From: a virus
Direction: 5' to 3' (one strand)
IMG/VR virus record: IMGVR_UViG_3300007539_000138
Coordinates: 1 to 28,494 of that record
DNA: 28,494 nucleotides
Position 1 is the stretch's first letter. Every line of letters starts with the position of its first letter. Made by a program: the position numbers and the translations under genes. Below, piece by piece: positions 7,301 to 14,964 of this stretch. The notes under the pieces were generated by a model. That model was not told the origin of the DNA. It worked only from the letters and a program-made list of their open reading frames with translations, and did no database searches.

Positions 7301-9715
7301 AGAAGTTTCTAATTCCAACAGGCTAAGGGATACTGCCCGCTCAACATTATCAATTCTTTCTACAATGTCTCCAATATCACGCATTGTATATCTGCGATTA
7401 TCGATATACCCCATAGACAGATCATTAGGATCATCGACCCATGGTTGCATCGAAATTGTGTAGAGTTGCATAGCATTAAATGGTACACTAGGCATAATAG
7501 GTTCAGCGTTAGGCTGACCTTCAATATATTGAATACCTTCTGGTGTAGCAACCAAAACATCCATTCTAGACTGATAGTAGGTCACGTCTGCCTGTATAGT
7601 GTCGGTCGCTCTAGGAAGCTCATGGATAGAAGAAAAGCCTCCAGAGTTATTCTTAACACTTCTAAAATCCAATACGTTTCTGAGGTCTACAGAAATACCA
7701 TTTTTCTGTCTATAAACTGGAATGTCTTCATAAGCAACCTCGTTGGCATATGAATTAACAGAGAAGAAATCACCTTGACCACCATGCTGGAAGTACTGAT
7801 ATTTAACTCTAACATTACCAGTGTAAGAGCCACTTCTCAGTGTAATTTTACCCACGTCATAAAAGTTATCTCTTTGACCATCATCAGTTTCAAACTGCGA
7901 AGATACATCTTCACTATCCGCATTTAAAATTGCATCAAACGAATAAATGTCAGCATGAGGTAAAGTTAATATATTGTTGGTAAGTGTTCCAGTTGCACTA
8001 TCTGAAACCAAGTTTTTAGTTCTTTCACGGGACTGATTTTCTTTATTCACGTAGTAGAGAATATGATAAGAACCACTAGATGGTAGATTTTGAATATCAG
8101 CATTACCGCCATTAGCAGTAATTGTAGGAGAAACAACAGCACCTACACTATCAGTAACAATCCATAAAGAAGTATCTGAATATGATTGAGTTGTGCCCAA
8201 ACCAGGCATTGAAATTGTTGTGGCGGCTGGAGCGGTAGCGTCTAATACCCAATCTTGCTCTGTATAACTAATAACGCTAAGAGATTGTGGCTTTACTCTA
8301 GGAAGGCTAAAGAATGAATTGTTGTTAGAAGCTTCTTTAATAACAGCCACGCTATTTTCTAACTCTAAATCTCCATATCTAAAGTCAGTACCATCACCAA
8401 TACTTCTGACATCTCTGAAGAATTGATTGGTATGCATCTGAACATCAAAGATATAGAATCTATAAAAACCTCCGCTTTGAGATACATGACGAATTCTTGC
8501 CGTGCCAATGACAGTATTAACAGGATCAGACCCACCGCCTACTAAAGTATAAAGATTCCATTGTTCTAGAGTTGAAACATCTGGAATACCTTTTAAAGTA
8601 TTGATTTGAACATAGTGACCATAGTTTGCGTTAATGGCTTCAGATTCAATAAGTTCCGTGTTTCTAGATTTACTAACTTCAATTTTCTTTTCAGCAGTTT
8701 CTTCTATTCTATATCCCTGCACATATGCGATGCCTGGAGATATATTCAAAGTTAAGTTATTATCACTAGTTCTGCTTTCTGTGAAGTTAGCGGTAAATGG
8801 CTCAACTACATAGTTGCCTGATTCTTCAAAAGTTCTCTTGGCCATTTCGTCGCCAAGAATGTTGTATGTATTCTTGTCAATAGGCTGAGTAATCTCACCG
8901 TTAACCATATCATTTGTAATAATAAAGTTATCAGTACTTGTCACTGTATCTGATGTGGCTAATGTTAAAGTAATTCTATATCTGTCCGCACCTGGTGCAG
9001 ATCTGTTTGGTAATACGTTTTGATTATCATAAAGATCATCAGTATCAGCTACTGTTACAATATCTTCTGTTACTTTAAAACCAATAGAAGTTGTAGGAGT
9101 ATTAGAATATTTAGAAATAATTAGTGATTGAGCTTGAGTTTGTACAAAGTGGCCTTGAACAAAATAAGCGCCATCATTAACAGCTATTTTATATCCTTTA
9201 CCTACTGTTGGGTTGGCGGGTTGACTTTGTGTAGTAACAACATTAGGTCTAGTGCCACCAGTCGCCGGATTAGTGACGGTCAGTGTTCTATTTCCAGAAA
9301 ATTTAACAGAAGTGACTCCAGTTAAAGCTGTGCCTGCGCTAATATATTTAATGTAAATTGTGTCTGGATCACTGTTTTCCGCAGGTACAACTTCCAGAAC
9401 TTCAGCTTTAACACTGTTTGTGGTGTCTAGAAGATGGTCTCCTGGTTGTGGAGCATTTGTGGAACTTAATGACTGAACCTTTACAAATTCATAATCCGGA
9501 TTGGTAATCAGCCCGCCTGGATTAACTACAGATCCTTCTTTAAAAATGTTTCTAGCAAATCTTGCCAGTTCATGCTGAATAATTGTCTGAGATTGTGTAA
9601 GCTCTCTTGCTTGAAGAGGACGGCCAGAGTTAAACAGAATACGGTGATAATTGTCACTATCACGGTAATCGTCCTTATAGGTTACTGAAAAGGTATCTTT
9701 ATTAAAATCGGCCAT
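4400..9715 (-). CDS. Giant DUF4815-type virion structural protein
   Basis: This 1771-aa protein begins MADFNKDTFSVTYKDDYRDS, then YHRILFNSGRPLQARELTQSQ and GSVVNPGG, the signature of the large DUF4815 structural protein of marine T4-like phages. The N-terminal domain covers about 1-700 and has beta-sandwich-like stretches. Residues 760-870 contain RYTMRDIGDIVERIDNVE, a likely helical hinge. Two Arg-rich low-complexity stretches occur at about 940-1000 and 1209-1232 (RPRPRPQPQQ, then GRRRRRGKRK). The C-terminal third (about 1235-1771) is again beta-rich, starting IAQSFQLANANGGFITSIDV. It follows gp8 by 11 bases and precedes the 68-aa gene. Position next to gp8 fits a baseplate-periphery or short-fibre connector role, perhaps doing work of T4 gp10 or the missing part of gp7; that is inference. 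Confidence 0.8.
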   Translation of the reverse strand: MADFNKDTFSVTYKDDYRDSDNYHRILFNSGRPLQARELTQSQTIIQHELARFARNIFKEGSVVNPGGLITNPDYEFVKVQSLSSTNAPQPGDHLLDTTNSVKAEVLEVVPAENSDPDTIYIKYISAGTALTGVTSVKFSGNRTLTVTNPATGGTRPNVVTTQSQPANPTVGKGYKIAVNDGAYFVQGHFVQTQAQSLIISKYSNTPTTSIGFKVTEDIVTVADTDDLYDNQNVLPNRSAPGADRYRITLTLATSDTVTSTDNFIITNDMVNGEITQPIDKNTYNILGDEMAKRTFEESGNYVVEPFTANFTESRTSDNNLTLNISPGIAYVQGYRIEETAEKKIEVSKSRNTELIESEAINANYGHYVQINTLKGIPDVSTLEQWNLYTLVGGGSDPVNTVIGTARIRHVSQSGGFYRFYIFDVQMHTNQFFRDVRSIGDGTDFRYGDLELENSVAVIKEASNNNSFFSLPRVKPQSLSVISYTEQDWVLDATAPAATTISMPGLGTTQSYSDTSLWIVTDSVGAVVSPTITANGGNADIQNLPSSGSYHILYYVNKENQSRERTKNLVSDSATGTLTNNILTLPHADIYSFDAILNADSEDVSSQFETDDGQRDNFYDVGKITLRSGSYTGNVRVKYQYFQHGGQGDFFSVNSYANEVAYEDIPVYRQKNGISVDLRNVLDFRSVKNNSGGFSSIHELPRATDTIQADVTYYQSRMDVLVATPEGIQYIEGQPNAEPIMPSVPFNAMQLYTISMQPWVDDPNDLSMGYIDNRRYTMRDIGDIVERIDNVERAVSLSLLELETSTTEVFDSNGNNRFKNGFFADNFKDMLFSDVFSSQYNATLDLDLNVIRPFVNEKNAKLSYDSTASSNLNTVVKNSSVYLNYSDAVVTYQDLATTTVNVNPFDVILYSGTLDISPETDIWNESVVIGEEVVSESTSRGRDPVVTRRRPSGGTVNTTRRRREAWRGLLGMPPRRNPPRVVVNTFTLSGRRNRSSSLTRFAGGGQAANPLATNNTVGSFPIDTTIVDTKPTPSSSFGDIGSSTTTTNGNRTVVRTVVGRRVESVDLLPYIRSRRVFFRAQELAPNREHFLFFDGVNLADYVQQEDYRTFSEVSAPDDYLSGEYVGLLSHPETSGTLVTDAYGMVSGSFYIPNNSQIKFDAGVKEVKLLDISVNDDAQALSGAGTNYIAQGELTSLINQISVQTTIRVNPRPRPRPQPQQPTGRRRRRGKRKEPIAQSFQLANANGGFITSIDVFLATKSNTVPIRLEVRPVENGVPSQNNIMPGGVVTLTPNIDTINSFTEAPENLNEGTMDRIRSQGMTRFTFDRPLYLEGFTEYAFVLIANTQEYNVYVAEIENFLVGSSSKRVTKQPTVGSFFMSQNAITWTPDQRRDMMFRLNRADFATSGVFNLENDSSASPSMALQTDPLLTTDADSSVNIMMADHGFVIGDPVQISGFDDNTRYAGILGSSLNGTRTITKVDGWGFTYDADSQATASLLTGGSNVVSEANIRFNEMIPNLDVFNVEGTSATFNASIANGVSYSYANDVSAAAYATPTGRDILPGELVIFDNPKVIANSRIETTETQLGGSNRKSAEIVGRFSTSDTWVSPVLDLETASLRTYSNFVDDQDSDANASYPINNPISWVSETDPADGSSLSKHITVPVTLGQAAVGIKVLAGINRPSESRVDLYYRTLSEGVDDVLGNQSWVYIDADTVIGADQSRGVFREYEWTIGGLGGSLTEFNSFQLKFVFNSSNSSKVPMIKDLRAIALGT

Positions 9716-9726
9716 TTCTTGCTCTC

Positions 9727-11151
9727 TTAAAGTTGAATAATAATCTTAACGTCTTCTGTGCTTTGCGCATCTCTTTGAATGGCAGCACGATTATCAATAT
9801 AAATAATTTCTCCGGAAAATGGATTAACTTCAGGATCTGAATCTGAAATCAGACTACCAACATCAGTGGGGTCAGCAATGTTGAAAATAGCGTTTGCATT
9901 CTCATCATTAGAATTGAATCTACGAAATCCAGTCTTTTCATTTTGATGATAAAGAATAAGCTTATTTCCAGATCCATCGCTATCATCATCATCTACAAAA
10001 GCAACTGCTTCAGAACTACCACCTTGAATAGTCATGTCTTTTGCAAGACCGCTTGTAGATTCTACTACTAGTCTCCTTAAAGAGGAACCTGTGATACCAG
10101 TAAAATCAGAGTCATTGAATTTCTTAAGATTTCTAAGAAGACCTACTTGTCTAAAATCTTGATCAACCAAGAAATCTCCCGCTCCCGCTGCACCAGAAAT
10201 TTTTGCGTTAAACATGATAGAAGTTGCTCTAAGATCGTCTCTAATGTCGGCACCTACACCATTCTTAGAAATGACGGGCCTAATAACTGCAGGTGTGGTT
10301 GGTGTACCAGTGATTTCAACGTTAGCTGCGTTGTAGCCAGAACCAAAAGAAAATGCTCCAAAGCCATTCGAATCTACTTCGGCAGAAATAATTGCGCCTG
10401 TGGTTCTACTAATACCAATTTTTAATAATGCATTAGTACCATCACCCAAAACGGTTGCCGTGTCAGTTGAATCATAGCCGGCCCCACCAGAAACAATTTT
10501 ATATCCTGTAATTTCACCAGGTACTGCTGCCGCTTGAACCGCTAATTGCTGTTGTTCTGCAACAGTGTTGAATTCTCCTTGAGGAGCAGAATCCACCTTT
10601 TCAACAGGAAAATAATTAGAAGTTGAAAATTTATTAAGTTTTGCAGGGTCTAAGATTGTTAGGAATCTCCAGACATAACCATCACCCAGCAGCTTAGTGC
10701 CTTCTGAAGGAAGAATTTCAGTACCAGGATTGTTTAGAGAAGGGTTGATCTGTCCAGTTGCTGTTTTACCTTGTTGCAGACAAATATATACTCTATTGTT
10801 TTCGGTTAAAACGTAATATTGCCCGTTACCAACATCATTAGTTGTACCATTACCTAAAGCTGAAACATCTCCTTCAAACGCTTTATAAATTGTACCAGAA
10901 GACCAGTTGTATCTTTTGCTAACAAAACTTACATCAGAAGTCAAGTAAACAGATTGTAAATTAGATCTAAAAATAGACTTTGCGTATTCAGTGTTTACGG
11001 TCTGTGCTGCCGTTGGAGTAATATCAGTTTCGGCTTGCCATGTATCAGATTTGCCAATACCTACAAAGTATCTGGTATCAGAATCCGCCGTATCAGCAAT
11101 GATCTTTTCAATCAATAACTTTTTGGTATCATTTGTAATAATTGCGGGCAT
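9727..11151 (-). CDS. gp8: Baseplate wedge subunit gp8, with internal insertion
   Basis: This 474-aa protein carries the landmarks of T4 gp8 (334 aa): YFVGIGKSDTW at residues 28-38 (FGRSEPW in T4), GDGYVWRFL at 156-164 (GDGYVWEYL in T4), and the C-terminal GEIIYIDNRAAI at 447-458 (GEMIYMENRPPI in T4). gp8 dimers join the wedge and link it to the peripheral proteins. About 100 extra residues at 205-300 contain two glycine-rich units (VSGGAGYDSTDTATVLGDGT and FGSGYNAANVEITG), a common phage beta-repeat. The start at 11151 follows an AAGAGATAAG purine tract, and the stop lies 11 bases before the DUF4815 gene. Identity is confident; the role of the insert is unknown. Confidence 0.8.
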   Translation of the reverse strand: MPAIITNDTKKLLIEKIIADTADSDTRYFVGIGKSDTWQAETDITPTAAQTVNTEYAKSIFRSNLQSVYLTSDVSFVSKRYNWSSGTIYKAFEGDVSALGNGTTNDVGNGQYYVLTENNRVYICLQQGKTATGQINPSLNNPGTEILPSEGTKLLGDGYVWRFLTILDPAKLNKFSTSNYFPVEKVDSAPQGEFNTVAEQQQLAVQAAAVPGEITGYKIVSGGAGYDSTDTATVLGDGTNALLKIGISRTTGAIISAEVDSNGFGAFSFGSGYNAANVEITGTPTTPAVIRPVISKNGVGADIRDDLRATSIMFNAKISGAAGAGDFLVDQDFRQVGLLRNLKKFNDSDFTGITGSSLRRLVVESTSGLAKDMTIQGGSSEAVAFVDDDDSDGSGNKLILYHQNEKTGFRRFNSNDENANAIFNIADPTDVGSLISDSDPEVNPFSGEIIYIDNRAAIQRDAQSTEDVKIIIQL

Positions 11152-11164
11152 GTCTTATCTCTTT

Positions 11165-12247
11165 TTACGGTGTTACTGTTAAAGTGGTGTCAGCCGAATC
11201 TTTAGAGCCAAGTAAGAACCATTCGGTTCCGTCCCAGATAATTTGGGCTGTGCCGTTTTGATTTAATGCAAAGCTTGTACCATTAGCAAATGCCGTTGGA
11301 GTTATTACAGCATTCAAAGTACTCTTGTTGATAAGAATCTTATACTCACCTTGCTCTGTGCCACTATCTAAACTGGCTGCTAAGTTAGAAGCAGTTTTAT
11401 TTAGAATGACTAAGGACGCAGAATCTGAAATCGCTCCGTCTACATTCATTTCTTGAGTTTTGTATGCAACTTTATTTAGACAGATAGACCCATTACCCTT
11501 TGTTCCGATCTCAATATTAATATTATCACTGTCTCCAACTGCAGAAATTTTAGGGTCTGCGCCACCATTAGAAGAAATTTCAACATAGTTTGCAGGAACG
11601 CCGGTACTTGTCAAGCCTAGAATTTCGTTGCCATTAGAGTCCAGAACTTCAGAAGTAATGTAAGGAGTAGTAAGTCTAAGGTTAGTAAAGTTTGTTTGGT
11701 CAGCACCAGTCTTCATATTAACACTGTATGCGCCGTGACCGCTAGTGAGAGTATCGCTGTCAATAAGTTTGACCCAGCCTTCAGCGTCGTGTGCAACTAC
11801 TGCTACTCCTTCATGGTGAAGGAATGCAAACATACCGTGATAGGTAGTAGAACTAGGAAGTTCGTTGACAGAATCATAGGCGTTACCGAACAGTACCCTT
11901 GCCGCACTACCATTAGGAGAATCTTTTAAGTCGATGTATCTGTCTGTGCCGTGGTGACCACCATGTCCAGTTTCGATTACAATCAAATCACCAGAGTGAT
12001 GAGGCATATGAACTGTAGTATTAGAATCTTCATGCTCATGGAATTCTAATTTGGTTTGATAGGTACCATCACTGTAGATTACACCATTGCTATCAAAGAG
12101 TATACCGACAGTAGAACTTCTATTGTCACCACCCAGAATAGTATATAGCTCAGTAAAATTATCATTAATCTTGGTACCACCGGATCTAAGAGTATCGCCA
12201 GTTCCGTCGTTTGCGTTCGTACCTAGATCTAATATTTGTTTTGTCAT
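11165..12247 (-). CDS. gp9/gp10-headed structural protein with His-rich segment
   Basis: Residues 9-40 (LGTNANDGTGDTLRSGGTKI, then NDNFTELYTILGG) match the N-terminal module of T4 gp10 (DDGTGDYLRKGGIKI) and gp9, which attaches those proteins to the wedge. After it comes a His-rich stretch, residues 70-153, with twelve histidines (LEFHEHED, VHMPHHSGD, TGHGGHHG). The C-terminal part has small beta units such as VEISSNGGADPKISAVGDSD and a final QIIWDGTEWFLLGSKDS. Its own late promoter overlaps the upstream stop, and the start has AGTAGGTAAC. It lies just upstream of gp8, its expected docking partner. Most likely a baseplate-bound fibre or fibre connector. Confidence 0.65.
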   Translation of the reverse strand: MTKQILDLGTNANDGTGDTLRSGGTKINDNFTELYTILGGDNRSSTVGILFDSNGVIYSDGTYQTKLEFHEHEDSNTTVHMPHHSGDLIVIETGHGGHHGTDRYIDLKDSPNGSAARVLFGNAYDSVNELPSSTTYHGMFAFLHHEGVAVVAHDAEGWVKLIDSDTLTSGHGAYSVNMKTGADQTNFTNLRLTTPYITSEVLDSNGNEILGLTSTGVPANYVEISSNGGADPKISAVGDSDNINIEIGTKGNGSICLNKVAYKTQEMNVDGAISDSASLVILNKTASNLAASLDSGTEQGEYKILINKSTLNAVITPTAFANGTSFALNQNGTAQIIWDGTEWFLLGSKDSADTTLTVTP

Positions 12248-12276
12248 GTTACCTACTCAAATCTATTTATTGTAAA

Positions 12277-12284
12277 TATTTATA
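12277..12284 (-). promoter_or_regulatory. T4-type late promoter box (TATAAATA), overlapping a stop codon
   Basis: The box is formed from the last codons and TAA stop of the S74 fibre gene (GTATAAATA). It lies 30 bases before the start of the gp9/gp10-headed gene. Confidence 0.7.
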
Positions 12285-13773
12285 CATTATTCTTAAGCTC
12301 TTCAATCTCAGCTTTTAATTCTTTAATAGCTTCAATCAAAAGACCTACCATGTTACCATATCTAACTGCCAGCGCTCTACCATCTTCTCTAGTATTGTCT
12401 ACAGTATCATAAACAGCTTCTGGAAGAACCTCTTGAACTTCTTGAGCAATAACACCTGTCATAGGCTCTTTAGAGCCAATATAGTTAAAAGTCACACCAT
12501 TAATTTTTGAAACTTTATCTAAAGCATTTGGTATTGTTTCGATATTCTCTTTTAAGTTTCTATCAGAAAAACTACCAAAAGCAGTAATGTTGCCTACAGT
12601 TACAAAGTCTCCATCGGCCTGAAATTGATAATTTAGAGTATTGTTCTGATAAATTTGTAAACTTTCTGCAGAACTTATGCTAATTGCACTAAAGTTCAGA
12701 CCTTTTTTAATTTCAAAATCACCACTAGAATTTGATACTTGAATAGAAACTTCTGATTCGTCATCAGTTACACCTTTAAAAGGAATAATCGATGTATTAG
12801 GAGCAACGTAATTTGATAAAACTGAGCCGTTACTAATTTCCAGTTTTTGTGTAGGAGCATTAGTTCCAATACCAACTTCTCCTGTATCTAAAATAGTAAG
12901 TCTTTTTGTTGCACCTAAAGTCGATATATAAAAGTCACCACCAGAAGTCGTCGCCAATCTAACATCATAGTCTTCAGCAATAGCATTCTTAAAATCAATA
13001 TGAGCTTCGGAGCTTAAATGAGTAAGTTCAATAGTACCTGTTTCTGTTAAGGACACGCCAGAAGTGGCAGCAGAATTTTTAGATTGAATGCCACCAACCA
13101 CATCTAAGGCAACAGTGGGCTGGTCTATATTAACACCAACTCTACTGCTAGTTAGCCAAACATTATTCATTAATTTTAAATAGTGATTAAACCCACCAGC
13201 AACTTCACTATAGGTTACAAATTTTCCATCAGTGCCTAAAGATTGATTGCCCGAATTTTTAATAGAAAAAGTATTTCCATTTGATGTAATATCATACCCG
13301 TTAGCAGTATTACTAGCAACATCATATAAATTTAAAGTGGAGTTAGTAGCAGCCCGAATTCTAACAGTATCATCAGCATCACCATGAATTTGAAGATTGT
13401 ATGTAGGGTTAGTTGCTGAAGTGCCAATACCAATTTTATCAGAAGATGTTAAATTTATAAGATCATCGGATGCTAGAGAATCAAAATTCAAAGACCCTCC
13501 ATACGATGTATTGGTAATTGCTCCACTTTGAATTTTATCAAATGTAACTGCACCATCTTGGATTTTAGTAGTGCTAATGGCATCAGTGCCAATCTGACTG
13601 GAATCAAACGGCGTATTAAATTCATTTTCTAAAGACTCTAATGCACTATCTAATTTCTCTGCGATAGAATTAATTTTTGAGCCAGCCGTTCTTAAGGTGT
13701 CACCATCATTAGCATTTGGTGCGCTGCCAATATTAATAAGCTGACTTGAATCGAAATATACGGTGTGAGGCAT
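12280..13773 (-). CDS. Tail fibre with C-terminal S74 self-cleaving chaperone domain
   Basis: This 497-aa protein starts with a variant of the gp9/gp10 docking module (GSAPNANDGDTLRTAGSKIN at residues 16-35). The shaft contains fibre units such as KIGIGTSATNPTYNLQIHGD (113-132) and VGIGTNAPTQKLEISNG (300-316). From about residue 400 it has a peptidase S74 intramolecular chaperone: SDRNLKENIETIPNALDKVS, then GVIAQEVQEVLPEAV and a helical end (LLIEAIKELKAEIEELK). Ser403-Asp404 is the expected autocleavage site, with Lys408 nearby as the usual partner. The domain trimerises the fibre and then cuts itself off, leaving about 402 residues. CAGGAAA precedes the start. A host-binding role is likely; the target is unknown. 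Confidence 0.85.
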   Translation of the reverse strand: MPHTVYFDSSQLINIGSAPNANDGDTLRTAGSKINSIAEKLDSALESLENEFNTPFDSSQIGTDAISTTKIQDGAVTFDKIQSGAITNTSYGGSLNFDSLASDDLINLTSSDKIGIGTSATNPTYNLQIHGDADDTVRIRAATNSTLNLYDVASNTANGYDITSNGNTFSIKNSGNQSLGTDGKFVTYSEVAGGFNHYLKLMNNVWLTSSRVGVNIDQPTVALDVVGGIQSKNSAATSGVSLTETGTIELTHLSSEAHIDFKNAIAEDYDVRLATTSGGDFYISTLGATKRLTILDTGEVGIGTNAPTQKLEISNGSVLSNYVAPNTSIIPFKGVTDDESEVSIQVSNSSGDFEIKKGLNFSAISISSAESLQIYQNNTLNYQFQADGDFVTVGNITAFGSFSDRNLKENIETIPNALDKVSKINGVTFNYIGSKEPMTGVIAQEVQEVLPEAVYDTVDNTREDGRALAVRYGNMVGLLIEAIKELKAEIEELKNNV

Positions 13774-13805
13774 CAGTTACTTTCCTGTGTGTAAGGGCGT
13801 AAATT

Positions 13806-13813
13806 TATTTATA
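13806..13813 (-). promoter_or_regulatory. T4-type late promoter box (TATAAATA)
   Basis: An exact box begins just before the TAG stop of the gp7-like gene region ends and lies 33 bases ahead of the S74 fibre start. The following leader has no obvious hairpin, and the fibre's CAGGAAA ribosome site lies near its end. Confidence 0.7.
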
Positions 13814-13814
13814 A

Positions 13815-14963
13815 CTAAACTGGCACGGAATCTGCCAAAGCATGAGCTAAGTCTGGATATTCATAGTCATCATAAAACTCAAAAACATCTTCATCAAAAG
13901 TCTCATAAGTGTTCGAGAAATTGATACTCGCAAAGACTCTATTACCTTGCTGGTTAAGAATATAAGAGGATGCGTCAAACGTTGAACTGTCGGCATCAGA
14001 GAAGTCTGCGCCTGCACCGGTGCCATCTTCACTAGAGTCGGACATATTCAATTCGTATCCTGTGCTATCTACATCATTAGACCATCTTGGTGAATTCGGG
14101 TCTAAGATATCTGCAATAGTATCATATTGACCATTGTATGGAGAATCTCTTAATATACCCTCAATCTTTTCATAGTAATCTTCATTATATTCATCATAAA
14201 AATTGAAACCTTTATCTCCATAAAATCTTCTATCAAGAGTATCATCGATATGTGTCACGGAACCTAATCCTCCCATATTAATAATACTGATATCTTCTAC
14301 CAAAGATTTAGCAGAAAACTCACCTAAATTCAACGTGGATATTTCACCTGATGCTTGTGTAGATATACTAGCAATTTCTTCAAATGACGTTTCATAGAAG
14401 ATGGCAAAGCCCGCAGGATGCAGGTAGTTTTTATAATAATTAGAATATTGATTTCCAGGAATACCAGATTTTAAAAGAATAGAATAGATTTGATAAAAGT
14501 ATGAGTCTTGAATATATTTTTCAGACTGATCTCCAATTTCACTTTCCCCTACAATAAACATAGATTTTCTAGGAAGAACTCTTTCTACATTTTCCTGAAA
14601 AAAGTATCTAAAAAATCCATCAATTGCTGTATTAGAACCTTTTACTCTATAAAGTCCTGGTAGCAGTTTATATGAAAATCTTGGTGCAGGGAACGTGTCG
14701 CTGACAAGCCCAGGCGCTCTTTCTTCAAACATTAACCTCAAATTATCAGAACTAGTTGCACCTGGATCTTTAGCATAAAAAATATTCTTAAGTAAATTTG
14801 TGGGTTGACCATCGCTATCTAAATACTCGTAATAAGCATTTAAAAAGTTTATCAAATCTGGATACTGTTCACCAAAATGCTCAGGTAAAATAGTGTCAAC
14901 TTGAGGCTGGTATAAATTGGCCTTTAATCTGTTGTCATCTTCTGTTGTCTTTATATTAAGCAT
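13815..14963 (-). CDS. Probable baseplate wedge protein related to the C-terminal part of gp7
   Basis: This 382-aa protein directly follows gp6 (one-base gap), as gene 7 does in T4. Its landmarks are ILPEHFGEQYPDLINFLNAY (residues 25-44), VKGSNTAIDGFFRYFF (107-122) and NYLHPAGFAIF (179-189). They match, in order, elements I recall from the last third of T4 gp7: a PDSY-FEAFCEAYIQYLS helix, KGIEASYKFLF and HPVGFGF. T4 gp7 is over 1000 aa, so about two thirds would be missing. The C-terminal 140 residues are very acidic (EDGTGAGADFSDADSS, FDEDVFEFYDDYEYPD). Alternatively it is a separate marine phage wedge family. The role in the wedge is inferred from order and motifs. Confidence 0.6.
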   Translation of the reverse strand: MLNIKTTEDDNRLKANLYQPQVDTILPEHFGEQYPDLINFLNAYYEYLDSDGQPTNLLKNIFYAKDPGATSSDNLRLMFEERAPGLVSDTFPAPRFSYKLLPGLYRVKGSNTAIDGFFRYFFQENVERVLPRKSMFIVGESEIGDQSEKYIQDSYFYQIYSILLKSGIPGNQYSNYYKNYLHPAGFAIFYETSFEEIASISTQASGEISTLNLGEFSAKSLVEDISIINMGGLGSVTHIDDTLDRRFYGDKGFNFYDEYNEDYYEKIEGILRDSPYNGQYDTIADILDPNSPRWSNDVDSTGYELNMSDSSEDGTGAGADFSDADSSTFDASSYILNQQGNRVFASINFSNTYETFDEDVFEFYDDYEYPDLAHALADSVPV

Positions 14964-14964
14964 T

